A DNA stretch of 64,000 nucleotides from Nocardia sp. NBC_00508 (GTDB lineage: Bacteria > Actinomycetota > Actinomycetes > Mycobacteriales > Mycobacteriaceae): NCBI RefSeq assembly GCF_036346875.1, contig NZ_CP107852.1, forward strand, positions 6,386,001 to 6,450,000, in the 5' to 3' direction. Below the pieces are notes generated by a model, which was given only the letters and a program-made list of their open reading frames with translations, was not told the DNA's origin and made no database searches. This document shows, piece after piece, positions 1 through 8,957 of the stretch (the first letter of the stretch is position 1; every line of letters begins with the position of its first letter). The position numbers were made by a program, and so were the translations under genes.

Positions 1-74
1 CCCCCGACGCGCTCAGCAGGCAGGTGAGATCCGGGCGCGGGCTGCGTGGGCCGAAGTCGCCGCCGCGAACGAAT

Positions 75-959
75 TCAGAGCCCGAAGCTGCCCGGACCCC
101 GCCTGCGCAGGTACTTCTCGAATTCGGCCGCGATGGCGTCGCCGTCGATCTTGGCCATCGCCTCGTTCACGTCGGCCGCGGCGTCGCCACGCTCCTCCAG
201 CGAACGTACGTACTCGCTGATCTCGTCGTCGCCCACGGTCATCTCGTTCACCGCGGTCTCCCAGTCCTCCGCCTGTTTGGGCAGCTCGCCCAGCGGGACC
301 TCGATGTCGAGCACGTCCTCGACTCGGTGCAGCAGCGCGATGGTCGCCTTCGGGTTCGGCGGCTGGGAGACATAGTGCGGAACGGCGGCCCAGAACGACA
401 CCGCGGGCACCCCCGCCTTCACACACTGGTCCTGCAGCACGCCGGTGATCCCGGTCGGACCCTCGTAGCGGGTCTGCTCCAGATTGAACCGCTCGGCCGC
501 CTCCTTGCTGTAGGCCGAGCCGGTCACCGGGACCGGTCTGGTGTGCGGGGTGTCGGCGAGCAATGCGCCCAGGATGACGACCGTCTGCACCCCGAGCTGT
601 TCGATGAACTGCAGCAGGTCGCCGCAGAAGCTGCGCCAGCGCATATTCGGTTCGATACCGCGCAGCAGCACCACGTCGCGGTCGCTGCCCGGCGGAGAGC
701 AGACCGACAGCATCGTCGACGGCCACTGGATTTCCCTGGTCACACCGTCCACCTGGCGCACTGTCGGACGGTTGACCTGATAGTCGTAATAGTCCTCGGA
801 GTCGAGTTCGGCCAACGGCTCGGCGTCCCAGATCAGTTCCAGATGCTCGACGGCGCCGCTGGCCGCGTCCCCGGCGTCGTTCCAGCCTTCGAAGGCCGCG
901 ACCAGCACCGGATCCCGCAACGTCGGCAGTTCCGTATCGGGAGTTTCACTGGCGTTCAC
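75..959 (-). CDS. PAC2 family protein (proteasome assembly chaperone-like)
   Basis: 294 aa, full length for the actinobacterial PAC2 family (Rv2125-like). The N-terminal part (about 15-230) has the family pattern: DPVLVAAFEGWNDAGDAA near residue 17, then a hydrophobic strand VVILGALLADTPHTRPVPV. The charged C-terminal part (230-294) is predicted helical. The family resembles eukaryotic proteasome assembly chaperones; its actinobacterial role is not settled, and proximity to the proteasome genes is only suggestive. The gene diverges from metH. The GTG start at 959 lies 6 nt after a TAGGCT -10 box on the minus strand, so the mRNA is probably leaderless. Identity by family pattern is firm; function is not. 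Confidence 0.9.
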   Translation of the reverse strand: MNASETPDTELPTLRDPVLVAAFEGWNDAGDAASGAVEHLELIWDAEPLAELDSEDYYDYQVNRPTVRQVDGVTREIQWPSTMLSVCSPPGSDRDVVLLRGIEPNMRWRSFCGDLLQFIEQLGVQTVVILGALLADTPHTRPVPVTGSAYSKEAAERFNLEQTRYEGPTGITGVLQDQCVKAGVPAVSFWAAVPHYVSQPPNPKATIALLHRVEDVLDIEVPLGELPKQAEDWETAVNEMTVGDDEISEYVRSLEERGDAAADVNEAMAKIDGDAIAAEFEKYLRRRGPGSFGL

Positions 960-965
960 TCGGTC

Positions 966-971
966 AGCCTA
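966..971 (-). promoter_or_regulatory. -10 box of the PAC2 gene (leaderless)
   Basis: TAGGCT read on the minus strand, 6 nt before the GTG start. This fits the TANNNT consensus and places transcription initiation at or next to the start codon. Confidence 0.6.
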
Positions 972-1048
972 CGGCGTGAGTCGATGTGGCGTGTTGTATG
1001 CCGGTCGGATCGGGTGATGTGTTTCCCGCGGCTGTCGCCGAGCAGGCG

Positions 1049-1143
1049 GTGTCCTGCCGCACGGCCGAGTGGTGGGCCGCAGGACACGATGAAGGGTGAC
1101 CAAGTGATGTCCTGCAGCTGCATGAACGGTGTGGTGCAGGACA
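1049..1143. repeat. Four phased 8/9-mers in the PAC2-metH intergenic region
   Basis: The 8-mer TGTCCTGC occurs at 1050-1057 and 1108-1115, and its reverse complement GCAGGACA at 1079-1086 and 1136-1143. Successive copies start 29, 29 and 28 bp apart and alternate in orientation, forming two inverted repeats with perfect 9-bp arms (1049-1057/1079-1087 and 1108-1116/1135-1143). The metH -10 box puts transcription start near 1199, so the array would lie about 55-150 bp upstream of it. A DNA-binding site array is therefore likelier than an mRNA structure. I do not recognise the regulator. Confidence 0.8.
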
Positions 1144-1185
1144 CCGAGCCTCGACGTGGTGGGCTGGATCGTCAGCCCCGCCCAC

Positions 1186-1191
1186 TACGCT
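1186..1191 (+). promoter_or_regulatory. metH -10 box (leaderless)
   Basis: TACGCT 7 nt before the metH ATG. No Shine-Dalgarno sequence precedes the ATG, which agrees with a leaderless transcript. Confidence 0.6.
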
Positions 1192-1198
1192 GGAGCGC

Positions 1199-4100
1199 AT
1201 GTCTGCGTCCATCCCCGCCGAGTTCGACACCACGCTACTCGACACGCTGCGCCGTCGTGTCGTCATCGCTGACGGGGCGATGGGCACGATGCTGCAGGCC
1301 GCCGATCTGACCCTGGACGATTTCCGCGGGCTGGAGGGCTGTAACGAGATCCTCAACGACACCCGGCCGGACGTGCTGCGCGACATCCACCGCGCGTACT
1401 TCGAGGCGGGCGCCGACGCGGTCGAGACCAACACCTTCGGCTGCAACCTACCCAACCTCGCCGACTACGACATCGCCGACCGGATCCGCGACCTGTCCGA
1501 GCGCGGCACCCGGCTGGCCCGCGACGTCGCCGACGAGATGGGCCCGTCCTCCGACGGTACGCCGCGGTATGTGCTCGGTTCGATGGGGCCGGGCACCAAG
1601 CTGCCGACGCTGGGCCACGCCGCGTTCGCCGCGCTGCGCGACGCCTACGCCGAGGCCGCGCTCGGCATGCTCGACGGCGGCGCCGACGCCATCCTCATCG
1701 AGACCTGCCAGGACCTGCTGCAAGTAAAGGCGGCGGTGACCGGCAGCAAGCGGGCGATGGCGCGGCTCGGCCGCCGGATCCCGATCATCACGCACGTCAC
1801 CGTGGAGACCACCGGCACCATGCTGGTCGGCAGCGAGATCGGGGCCGCGCTCACGGCGCTCGAGCCGCTCGGCATCGACATGATCGGCCTGAACTGCGCG
1901 ACCGGTCCGGACGAGATGAGCGAGCATCTGCGGCATCTTTCCCGGCACGCGCGGGTACCGGTCTCGGTGATGCCGAACGCCGGACTCCCGGTGCTCGGCG
2001 CAGGCGGCGCGGTGTACCCGCTCACCCCCGAAGAGCTGGCGGTCGCGCTGCGCGGGTTCGTCACCGAGTTCGGGCTGGCGCTGGTCGGCGGCTGCTGCGG
2101 CACCACCCCCGAGCACATCCGTCAGGTCACCGCCGCGGTGCGGGAGGTCGAGCCGGCCCTGCCGCCGATCGCCGAGCGCCGCGAGCCGGTGCACGAGCCG
2201 AGCGTGTCCAGCATGTACACGGCGGTGCCGTTCGAGCAGGACGCCTCCATCATGATGATCGGCGAGCGCACGAACGCCAACGGCTCCAAGGCATTCCGCG
2301 AAGCCATGCTGGCAGGCGACTGGCAGAAGTGCCTGGACATCGCCAAGGACCAGACCCGCGATGGCGCGCACATGCTCGACCTGTGCGTCGACTACGTGGG
2401 CCGCGACGGTAGCCAGGACATGGCGGAGCTGGCCGGCCGGCTCGCCACCGCCTCGACTCTGCCGATCATGCTCGATTCCACCGAGACCCCGGTGTTGCAG
2501 GCCGGGCTGGAGCATCTCGGCGGGCGGTGTGCGGTGAACTCGGTGAACTACGAGGACGGCGACGGCCCGGATTCGCGCTTCCAGCAGACCATGCGGCTGG
2601 TCGCCGAGCACGGCGCCGCGGTGGTCGCGCTGACCATCGACGAGGAGGGCCAGGCCCGCACCGCGGCGACGAAGGTGGAGATCGCCGAGCGGCTGATCGC
2701 CGACATCACCGGCAACTGGGGTCTATCGGAGAGCGCCATCATCATCGACACGCTCACCTTCACCCTCGGCACCGGCCAGGAGGAGTCACGCCGGGACGGC
2801 CTGGAGACCATCGAGGCCATCCGTGAACTGAAGCGCCGCCACCCGCGGGTGCAGACCACGCTGGGACTGTCCAACATCTCCTTCGGTCTGAACCCGGCGG
2901 CCCGGCAGGTGCTCAACTCGGTGTTCATGCACGAATGCGTCGAGGCCGGTTTGGATTCCGCCATCGTGCACGCCTCCAAGATCCTGCCGATCAGCCGCAT
3001 TCCGGACGAACAGCGCGAGGCCGCGCTGGATCTGGTGTACGACCGCCGCACCGAGGACTACGACCCGCTGCAGAAGCTGATGGAGCTGTTCGAAGGCGTG
3101 TCCACCTCGTCGTCGAAGGCGTCGCGTGCCGAGGAGTTGGCCGCGCTTCCGCTGTTCGAGCGGCTGGAGCGGCGCATCGTCGACGGCGAGCGGGCGGGGA
3201 TGGATGCCGATCTGGATGCGGCCATGACCGAGGTGCCGCCGCTGCAGATCATCAACGAGACCCTGCTGGCGGGGATGAAGACGGTCGGCGAGCTATTCGG
3301 CTCCGGTCAGATGCAGCTGCCGTTCGTGCTGCAGTCCGCCGAGGTGATGAAGGCCGCCGTCGCGTACCTGGAACCGCACATGGAGGCCACCGACGACAGC
3401 GGCAAGGGCCGCATCGTGCTGGCCACCGTCAAGGGCGACGTGCACGACATCGGCAAGAACCTGGTCGACATCATCCTGTCCAATAACGGCTACGAGGTGG
3501 TCAACCTCGGCATCAAGCAGCCGATTGCCACCATCCTCGACGCGGCGGTGGACAAGAAGGCCGACGTCATCGGCATGTCCGGCCTGCTGGTGAAGTCGAC
3601 CGTGGTGATGAAGGAAAACCTCGAGGAGCTCAACGCCAAAGGTGTGGCCGAGCAGTTCCCCGTGTTGCTCGGCGGTGCGGCGCTCACCCGCTCGTATGTG
3701 GAGCACGACCTCACCGAGGTGTACGAGGGCGACGTGCACTACGCGCGCGACGCGTTCGAGGGTCTGCGGCTGATGGACGACATCATGACCCGCAAGCGCG
3801 GTGGCGGTGCCGACCCGGACAGCCCGGAGGCCATCGCCGAGCGGGAGAAGGCCGCCGAGCGCAAGGCGCGCCACGAGCGGTCCAAGCGGATCGCCGCGGA
3901 ACGCAGGGCGGCCGAGGTGCCCGTCGTGGTGCCCGAGCGCTCCGACGTCGCGGCGGACCTGCCGGTTCCGGTGCCGCCGTTCTGGGGCACGCGCGTGGTG
4001 AAAGGTCTCGCGCTGCACGAGTACTCGGGTCTGCTCGACGAGCGGGCGCTGTTCCTCGGGCAGTGGGGTCTGCGCGGGCAGCGCGGCGGTGACGGGCCCG

Positions 4101-4795
4101 GCTACGAGGAGCTGGTGGCCACCGAGGGCAGGCCGCGCCTGCGCGCCTGGCTGGACCGGCTGAGCACCGAAGGCGTGTTGCAGCACGCCGCCGTGGTGTA
4201 CGGGTATTTCCCCGCGGTGTCCGAGGGCGACGAGGTCATCGTGCTCACCGGACCGGATCCCGATGCGCCGGAACGCTATCGGTTCACCTTCCCGCGCCAG
4301 CAGCGCGACCGGTTCCTGTGCATCGCCGACTTCATCCGGTCGCGGGCCCGCGCCAGGGAGACCGGCCAGGTGGACGTCATGCCGTTCCAGCTGGTCACCA
4401 TGGGCCAACCGATCGCCGATTTCGCCAACGAGCTGTTCGCGGGCGACAACTACCGCGACTATCTCGAGGTGCACGGCATCGGCGTCCAGCTCACCGAGGC
4501 GCTTGCCGAGTACTGGCACCGCCGCGTCCGCGAGGAACTCGTCCTCGAAGGCCATGCGGTCGCCGACTCCGATCCGGCCGACGTGCAGGAGTACTTCAAA
4601 CTCGGCTACCGCGGCGCCCGCTACTCCTTCGGCTACGGCGCCTGCCCCGACCTGGAAGACCGCGCCAAACTGGTCGACCTGCTCGAGGCCGACCGCATCG
4701 GCGTCGTACTCTCCGAAGAGCTGCAACTGCATCCGGAGCAGTCCACCGACGCCTTCGTTCTCCTGCACCCGGAGGCGAAGTACTTCAACGCCTGA
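1199..4795 (+). CDS. metH: Cobalamin-dependent methionine synthase
   Basis: 1198 aa, the usual length for MetH. It transfers the methyl group of 5-methyltetrahydrofolate to homocysteine through protein-bound cobalamin. Domains in order: homocysteine-binding barrel (about 15-320) with zinc-ligand cysteines in GLNCATGP and GGCCGTTPEH; pterin-binding barrel (about 345-620, starting at MMIGERTNANGS); four-helix cap and B12-binding Rossmann domain (about 650-880) with DVHDIGKN, where His749 is the cobalt ligand of DxHxxG; and the SAM-dependent reactivation domain (about 940-1198). A charged linker (about 865-910) separates the last two. The start follows a leaderless promoter. The cob genes at the right end of the window supply the cofactor. 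No cobalamin riboswitch is visible upstream. Confidence 0.97.
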   Translation: MSASIPAEFDTTLLDTLRRRVVIADGAMGTMLQAADLTLDDFRGLEGCNEILNDTRPDVLRDIHRAYFEAGADAVETNTFGCNLPNLADYDIADRIRDLSERGTRLARDVADEMGPSSDGTPRYVLGSMGPGTKLPTLGHAAFAALRDAYAEAALGMLDGGADAILIETCQDLLQVKAAVTGSKRAMARLGRRIPIITHVTVETTGTMLVGSEIGAALTALEPLGIDMIGLNCATGPDEMSEHLRHLSRHARVPVSVMPNAGLPVLGAGGAVYPLTPEELAVALRGFVTEFGLALVGGCCGTTPEHIRQVTAAVREVEPALPPIAERREPVHEPSVSSMYTAVPFEQDASIMMIGERTNANGSKAFREAMLAGDWQKCLDIAKDQTRDGAHMLDLCVDYVGRDGSQDMAELAGRLATASTLPIMLDSTETPVLQAGLEHLGGRCAVNSVNYEDGDGPDSRFQQTMRLVAEHGAAVVALTIDEEGQARTAATKVEIAERLIADITGNWGLSESAIIIDTLTFTLGTGQEESRRDGLETIEAIRELKRRHPRVQTTLGLSNISFGLNPAARQVLNSVFMHECVEAGLDSAIVHASKILPISRIPDEQREAALDLVYDRRTEDYDPLQKLMELFEGVSTSSSKASRAEELAALPLFERLERRIVDGERAGMDADLDAAMTEVPPLQIINETLLAGMKTVGELFGSGQMQLPFVLQSAEVMKAAVAYLEPHMEATDDSGKGRIVLATVKGDVHDIGKNLVDIILSNNGYEVVNLGIKQPIATILDAAVDKKADVIGMSGLLVKSTVVMKENLEELNAKGVAEQFPVLLGGAALTRSYVEHDLTEVYEGDVHYARDAFEGLRLMDDIMTRKRGGGADPDSPEAIAEREKAAERKARHERSKRIAAERRAAEVPVVVPERSDVAADLPVPVPPFWGTRVVKGLALHEYSGLLDERALFLGQWGLRGQRGGDGPGYEELVATEGRPRLRAWLDRLSTEGVLQHAAVVYGYFPAVSEGDEVIVLTGPDPDAPERYRFTFPRQQRDRFLCIADFIRSRARARETGQVDVMPFQLVTMGQPIADFANELFAGDNYRDYLEVHGIGVQLTEALAEYWHRRVREELVLEGHAVADSDPADVQEYFKLGYRGARYSFGYGACPDLEDRAKLVDLLEADRIGVVLSEELQLHPEQSTDAFVLLHPEAKYFNA

Positions 4796-5354
4796 CCCGT
4801 TGTCGAATGCGCCTGCTGCGCGCCGCCCCAAGGGCGGACCGGATGGCTGCGCGGCAGGCCCTTCGACACCGACCGGCGTACCGTATCCCGGTCGACCCGG
4901 TTCGATCCCCGGCGTGAGGTCTGCGAAGCGCTCAACTCGGTTCGAGCCGCTGACCGGCAGCATCCACGACACGCCGCCGGGCCGTCTCGAGGCGGTCAGC
5001 GGCGCACGGTGCGCGACGCCTGCCGTCGCGGAAGTCGGTCGCGCCGAGGGCCTTTGCTACCTGGCCGGATGTCGTGTCTCGCGCGGATCCGCGCACCGGA
5101 CGGCGCGTCGCCGGGTGCGGGCGCGCGGTGTCTACCTGGGCGATCGCCCATCCCGGCGCGGGCAGGTGGATGTCTGTCGGGGGGATGTGCCATTGTCGAT
5201 GGCGTTGTAACTGCATCCGGAGCAGTCGGCGGATGCGTTCGCGTCTCTGCTCGGTGGTGCAAAAACACCTCGGCGCGTATGTCTTTCGGAGATTGTCCGG
5301 GCTTGCGCGTGGAGTGTGAACAGCTCGGCACGTAAGTAGGAGAGGCACACCACG
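4796..5354. other. 559-bp non-coding region behind metH
   Basis: No convincing gene. It holds nested inverted repeats at 4861-4928: outer arms CTTCG/CGAAG (4861-4865, 4924-4928), GACCGG/CCGGTC (4871-4876, 4888-4893), and a T-arm-like CCGG-TTCGATCC-CCGG (4897-4912). It also carries a decayed copy of the metH tail near 5205. The kinase gene follows, with an AGGAGAGGC-like ribosome binding site at about 5339-5347. Confidence 0.6.
5205..5263 (+). pseudogene. Remnant of a second metH 3' end
   Basis: The 19 bp at 5209-5227 are identical to metH 4725-4743, and similarity continues in frame. MetH reads LHPEQSTDAFVLLHPEAK and this stretch reads LHPEQSADAFASLLGGAK, followed by unrelated sequence. The identical core is nearly palindromic (ACTGC-A-TCCGGA-GCAGT). 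No 5' part of metH is present. It could be a trace of an ancient tandem duplication or the far end of an element that entered at the metH 3' end. Confidence 0.65.
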
Positions 5355-7187
5355 ATGACGGCGGATCGATTGATCGCGGGACGATACCGGCTCACGGATC
5401 CGATCGGCACCGGCGCCATGGGTGTGGTGTGGCGAGCGACCGACGTGCGGTTGCAGCGTACCGTCGCGGTCAAACAGGTGCTGCTCGGTCCCGGACTGAC
5501 CGGATCGGCGGCGCTGGAGGCGAAGCGGCGCGCCATGCGCGAGGGCCGGATCGCGGCGCGGCTGCACCATCCGAACGCCATCACCGTCTTCGATGTCGCC
5601 GAGGAGGACGGCCAGCCCTGGCTGGTCATGGAGTACCTGGACGCGCCGAGCCTGGCGGCCAAGCTGTCGGGCAACCGCACTCTGGATCCGCTGGAGGTCG
5701 CCAAGATCGGCGCACAGGCCGCGAGCGCTCTTGCCGCCGCGCATGACGCGGGCATCACGCACCGCGACGTCAAACCGGCCAACCTGCTGGTCGCCGACGA
5801 CGGCACGGTGAAGATCACCGATTTCGGCATCTCCCGCGCGGTCGGCGACGTGACGGTCACGGCCACGGGTTTCCTGGCCGGGACACCCGCGTACCTGGCG
5901 CCGGAGGTGGCGCGCGGCGAGGATCCGGAACCGGCCTCCGATGTCTTCGCGCTCGGCTCGACGCTGTACACGGCGGTCCAGGGCAGCCCGCCGTTCGGCG
6001 AGAGCGACAACCCGCTCGCCCTGCTGCACGCGGTGGCCAGTGCCGAGATCCCGCCGCCCCAGTCGGCGGGACCGCTCGCTCCGGTGCTGCTGCGTTTGCT
6101 CGCTCCGACCACCGATGCCCGGCCGACCATGCACGAGGCCAAGGAGGCGCTGGAAGCCGTTGCCGCGGGCCGGGATCCGGTGCTGTCCGCACCGGTGACC
6201 ACGGTGCTACCCGCACCGGACGCGACCACTGTGCTGCCGCAACGGACCATGACCGCGTCGACCGGGAAGTCGAGTGATACCGGCGCCACCGCGGTCGTAC
6301 CCGCCGCGGTGATGGGTCCGAACGCGCCACAGCCGGCTGCCGTCCAGCGCCCTCCGATCCCGCTGCGGGGCCGCGTGGCCGCGACATTGCCGGGCGTTCT
6401 GGTCGGACCCGATCGCAGTCGGATGCTGGTCTTGGCCGCAGCGGCGGTGGTGGGGCTACTGATCCTGGCCGGAATCGTCGCGACGCTGACCACCGGGGAA
6501 CGCGATGGAGATGGCGCCACACCGAACTCCTCGGTCGTGCCTCCTGGTGCGGCGGCGGAGAATTCGCCATCGCCCGCCGATGCGGCCGGACCGGTCCCGC
6601 AACAGGCCCCGGCGCAAGGCCCGGCCCAGGCCCCGGCCCCCGCCGCAGTTACTCCCACGTCCGGACACACACCCGCGCCCGGCCCTGCACCGGCACCGAC
6701 GACCTCCGCGGCTGCCCCGCCGCCCCCGCCGGCACCGGCGACTACGCCCCCTGCGACGCCCACCCCGGGACCGAGTTCCGCTTCACCCACGCCGACTCCG
6801 TCGTCCCAGATCACGACGACGCCGCCCGCCGCGTCGAGCACGACGGGCCCGACCTCCACCGGAACGGCCACCCAGTCCGGCCCGCCGACGCCCGACCGGA
6901 TCGCCTCCTTCATCCAGGGCTACTACGGCATGCTGCCCGGCAATGTGTCCGGCGCCTGGACCCAGCTGTCGCCCGGCTATCAGGCGCAGACCGGCTACGA
7001 CTCCTATGCGAACTTCTGGGGCACGATCCGATCGATCCGCGTGGGCCCGGTCACGCAGAACGGCGCGAATCGGGCGGTGGTCGCGCTGACCTATACCCTG
7101 AAGAACGGCACGACGACCTCGGAGAACCGATGGATCGAGGTCGCCGGGGACAGTGCCAAGCTGCAGATCGCCGCATCGGGCACCTGA
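5355..7187 (+). CDS. Transmembrane serine/threonine protein kinase
   Basis: 610 aa. The cytoplasmic Hanks-type kinase domain (about 10-275) has the Gly loop GTGAMGVV, catalytic Lys40, alpha-C Glu63, HRDVKPAN with Asp138, DFG at 156-158 and an APE motif. A Pro/Ala/Thr-rich juxtamembrane stretch follows, then one membrane helix (about 357-380, MLVLAAAAVVGLLILAGIV). Next is a long Pro/Ala/Thr-rich extracellular linker (about 385-510) and a small C-terminal domain (about 513-610) like the NTF2-type sensor ends of some actinobacterial kinases. This is a Pkn-type receptor kinase; the ligand and which Pkn it matches cannot be told. The ATG has a GGAG-type site upstream. Confidence 0.93.
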   Translation: MTADRLIAGRYRLTDPIGTGAMGVVWRATDVRLQRTVAVKQVLLGPGLTGSAALEAKRRAMREGRIAARLHHPNAITVFDVAEEDGQPWLVMEYLDAPSLAAKLSGNRTLDPLEVAKIGAQAASALAAAHDAGITHRDVKPANLLVADDGTVKITDFGISRAVGDVTVTATGFLAGTPAYLAPEVARGEDPEPASDVFALGSTLYTAVQGSPPFGESDNPLALLHAVASAEIPPPQSAGPLAPVLLRLLAPTTDARPTMHEAKEALEAVAAGRDPVLSAPVTTVLPAPDATTVLPQRTMTASTGKSSDTGATAVVPAAVMGPNAPQPAAVQRPPIPLRGRVAATLPGVLVGPDRSRMLVLAAAAVVGLLILAGIVATLTTGERDGDGATPNSSVVPPGAAAENSPSPADAAGPVPQQAPAQGPAQAPAPAAVTPTSGHTPAPGPAPAPTTSAAAPPPPPAPATTPPATPTPGPSSASPTPTPSSQITTTPPAASSTTGPTSTGTATQSGPPTPDRIASFIQGYYGMLPGNVSGAWTQLSPGYQAQTGYDSYANFWGTIRSIRVGPVTQNGANRAVVALTYTLKNGTTTSENRWIEVAGDSAKLQIAASGT

Positions 7188-7215
7188 TCGACGAGACCGA
7201 GGAGAGACACCGAAC

Positions 7216-7887
7216 GTGACAGCGCGATTGGCCGGAGTGCTCTGGGACATGGACGGCACGCTGCTCGATTCGGAAAAGCTCTGGGATATCGCGGTGCGTG
7301 AACTGGCACGCGAACACGGCCACGAGATGACCGACGCGATCCGGCACGCACTGATCGGCGCGTCCGGCCCGAATGCCCTGCGGATCATGTTCACCGGCCT
7401 GGGCATCGAGCCGACCCCGGCGTCGCTGCGGGCGGCGGGGGAGTTCCTGGAGCGGCGGGTGACCGAACTGATGACCGGCCCCATCCCGTGGCGGCCCGGC
7501 GCGAAGGACGCGCTGGCCGTGGTCCGTGCCGCCGGTCTGCGCAGCGCGCTGGTCACCAATACCAAGCGGTCGCTTACGGAATTCGGGCTCGACACCCTCG
7601 GCCGCGACTTCTTCGACGTCTCGGTCTGTGGCGACGAGGTGGCGCACGGCAAACCGGAGCCGGATGTCTACCTGCGCGCCGCCGAGTTGCTCGGACTGGA
7701 CCCGAGGCACTGTGTGGCGGTGGAGGATTCGCCCACCGGTGCGCGCGCGGCGCAAGCCGCGGGTTGCGCCCTGATGGTGGTTCCGTGCGAGATTCCGGTG
7801 CCATCGGCACGCGGGAGAGTGTTCCGGGACTCGCTGGTCGGGTTGACCGTCGCCGATCTCGAAAAGGCACTACGCGTGCGCGTTTGA
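7216..7887 (+). CDS. HAD-superfamily hydrolase (beta-phosphoglucomutase/phosphatase-like)
   Basis: 223 aa. HAD motif I is DMDGTLLDS with nucleophile Asp11 and Asp13. Motif II is the Ser/Thr in ALVTNTK, and motif III/IV is the Lys of GKPEPDVY followed by VAVEDSPTGARAA. A helical cap lies between motifs I and II, as in subclass IA enzymes acting on small sugar or nucleotide phosphates. GTG at 7216 is chosen because GAGGAGAG at 7199-7206 is well placed; the reading frame is open further upstream, but that part overlaps the kinase gene. The substrate is unknown. Confidence 0.9.
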   Translation: MTARLAGVLWDMDGTLLDSEKLWDIAVRELAREHGHEMTDAIRHALIGASGPNALRIMFTGLGIEPTPASLRAAGEFLERRVTELMTGPIPWRPGAKDALAVVRAAGLRSALVTNTKRSLTEFGLDTLGRDFFDVSVCGDEVAHGKPEPDVYLRAAELLGLDPRHCVAVEDSPTGARAAQAAGCALMVVPCEIPVPSARGRVFRDSLVGLTVADLEKALRVRV

Positions 7888-8049
7888 GCCACTGCTATGA
7901 TCGCTCCCCGGCCTCGCTGCCGATCTTGACATACACCGAGAGTTGCTGTGCCGCAACGGGAGTGCGTGCAGATCATACGTGTGAGAGTGATCACCGGCAA
8001 TCTCGCCGAATCTCGGGCGTGTCGGCGGGCGCTGCACGAAAATGACGCC

Positions 8050-8913
8050 ATGGCAGCGTTGGGCGTACTCGACGAGATCGTAGATAGCGCGCGGTATCCC
8101 CTCGCGGATCCGGAGGGTCCCGGCCTGCGCGCCGTGGTACGCCGCGCCCACGCGGACCTGGCGGACACTGGCTGCACCGTGCTGCGCGGTTTCATCCGGC
8201 CGGAGTTGACCGACACCCTGCGGGCACAGGGGGAGCAGATGGCCCCGCACGCCTACTACGAGGTCGAACAGGTCAACGCGTACAACATTCCGCTGGATGC
8301 CGACCTGCCGCAGGATCATCCGGGCCGTATCGTGCTCGAGCGCGGCAACGCCTTCGTCCCACGCGACCGCATCCCGGCAGACGCGCTGATCCACCGCCTC
8401 TACACCGACGAACTGTTCCAGCAGTTCGTCGCCGAGTGCTTCGGCCTGTCCGAACTGCACGAGTTCGCCGATCCCCTCGCGGGACTGTGCCTCAACGTCG
8501 TCGCGCCGGGCATGTCGCATCCCTGGCATTTCGACACCAACGAATTCACCGTCTCCATGCTGACCCAACTGGCGGACAGCGGTGGCGTCTTCGAATACTG
8601 CCCCAATATCCGCACACCCGAGGCGGAGCACCTCGACGACGTGCGGGCGGTGCTGACCGGGTCCGGTAAGCGCTTCGTCCAGCGGCTCGAACTGCGCCCT
8701 GGCGACTTGCAGCTGTTCCGCGGTCGCTTCTCGTTGCATCGCGTCTCACCTGTCAGTGGTGCGCGCGAGCGCCATTCGGCAATCTTCGCCTACACCGATC
8801 GCCCCGGCATGGTCGGCACGGTGGAGCGTACTCGGCAGCTCTTCGGCCGCGTGTTACCCGACCACCTAGCCGCCGCGGCCGACGTTGTCCGGGGCGATCG
8901 ACTGCTCGACTGA
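8050..8913 (+). CDS. Fe(II)/2-oxoglutarate-dependent oxygenase, HalD/BesD-like fold with intact HxD
   Basis: 287 aa from ATG 8050; an in-frame ATG at 7948 would add 34 residues that look unlike the family. The iron ligands are visible: His160 and Asp162 in PWHFDTNEF, and distal His230 in SLHRVSP, with Arg241 as a candidate 2-oxoglutarate ligand. The surrounding pattern (GGVFEYCPNIRT, ELRPGDLQLFRGR) resembles the HalD/BesD group of free-amino-acid halogenases. Those halogenases have Gly in place of the Asp, so this protein should be a hydroxylase. It is the first gene of a tight operon with a methyltransferase and a carnitine-type acyltransferase. An amino acid or betaine substrate is inferred, not shown. 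Confidence 0.85.
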   Translation: MAALGVLDEIVDSARYPLADPEGPGLRAVVRRAHADLADTGCTVLRGFIRPELTDTLRAQGEQMAPHAYYEVEQVNAYNIPLDADLPQDHPGRIVLERGNAFVPRDRIPADALIHRLYTDELFQQFVAECFGLSELHEFADPLAGLCLNVVAPGMSHPWHFDTNEFTVSMLTQLADSGGVFEYCPNIRTPEAEHLDDVRAVLTGSGKRFVQRLELRPGDLQLFRGRFSLHRVSPVSGARERHSAIFAYTDRPGMVGTVERTRQLFGRVLPDHLAAAADVVRGDRLLD

Positions 8914-8957
8914 GCCGAACGGCTCGACTGACCGAGCTCGACCCGAGAGGACCGACA

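Noticed and set aside
960..1198. Cobalamin or SAM riboswitch before metH
   Set aside because: No B12 box or SAM-riboswitch core is recognisable, and the -10 box 7 nt from the ATG leaves no room for an mRNA leader.
4897..4912. tRNA gene behind metH
   Set aside because: Only a T-arm-like hairpin is present; no anticodon, D or acceptor stems can be drawn convincingly.
3293..4972. 559-codon minus-strand frame under metH
   Set aside because: It is antisense to the conserved MetH C-terminal domains and has no family features.
8050..8913. Halogenase assignment
   Set aside because: The iron-ligand motif is His-Phe-Asp; halogenases of this group have Gly or Ala at the Asp position.
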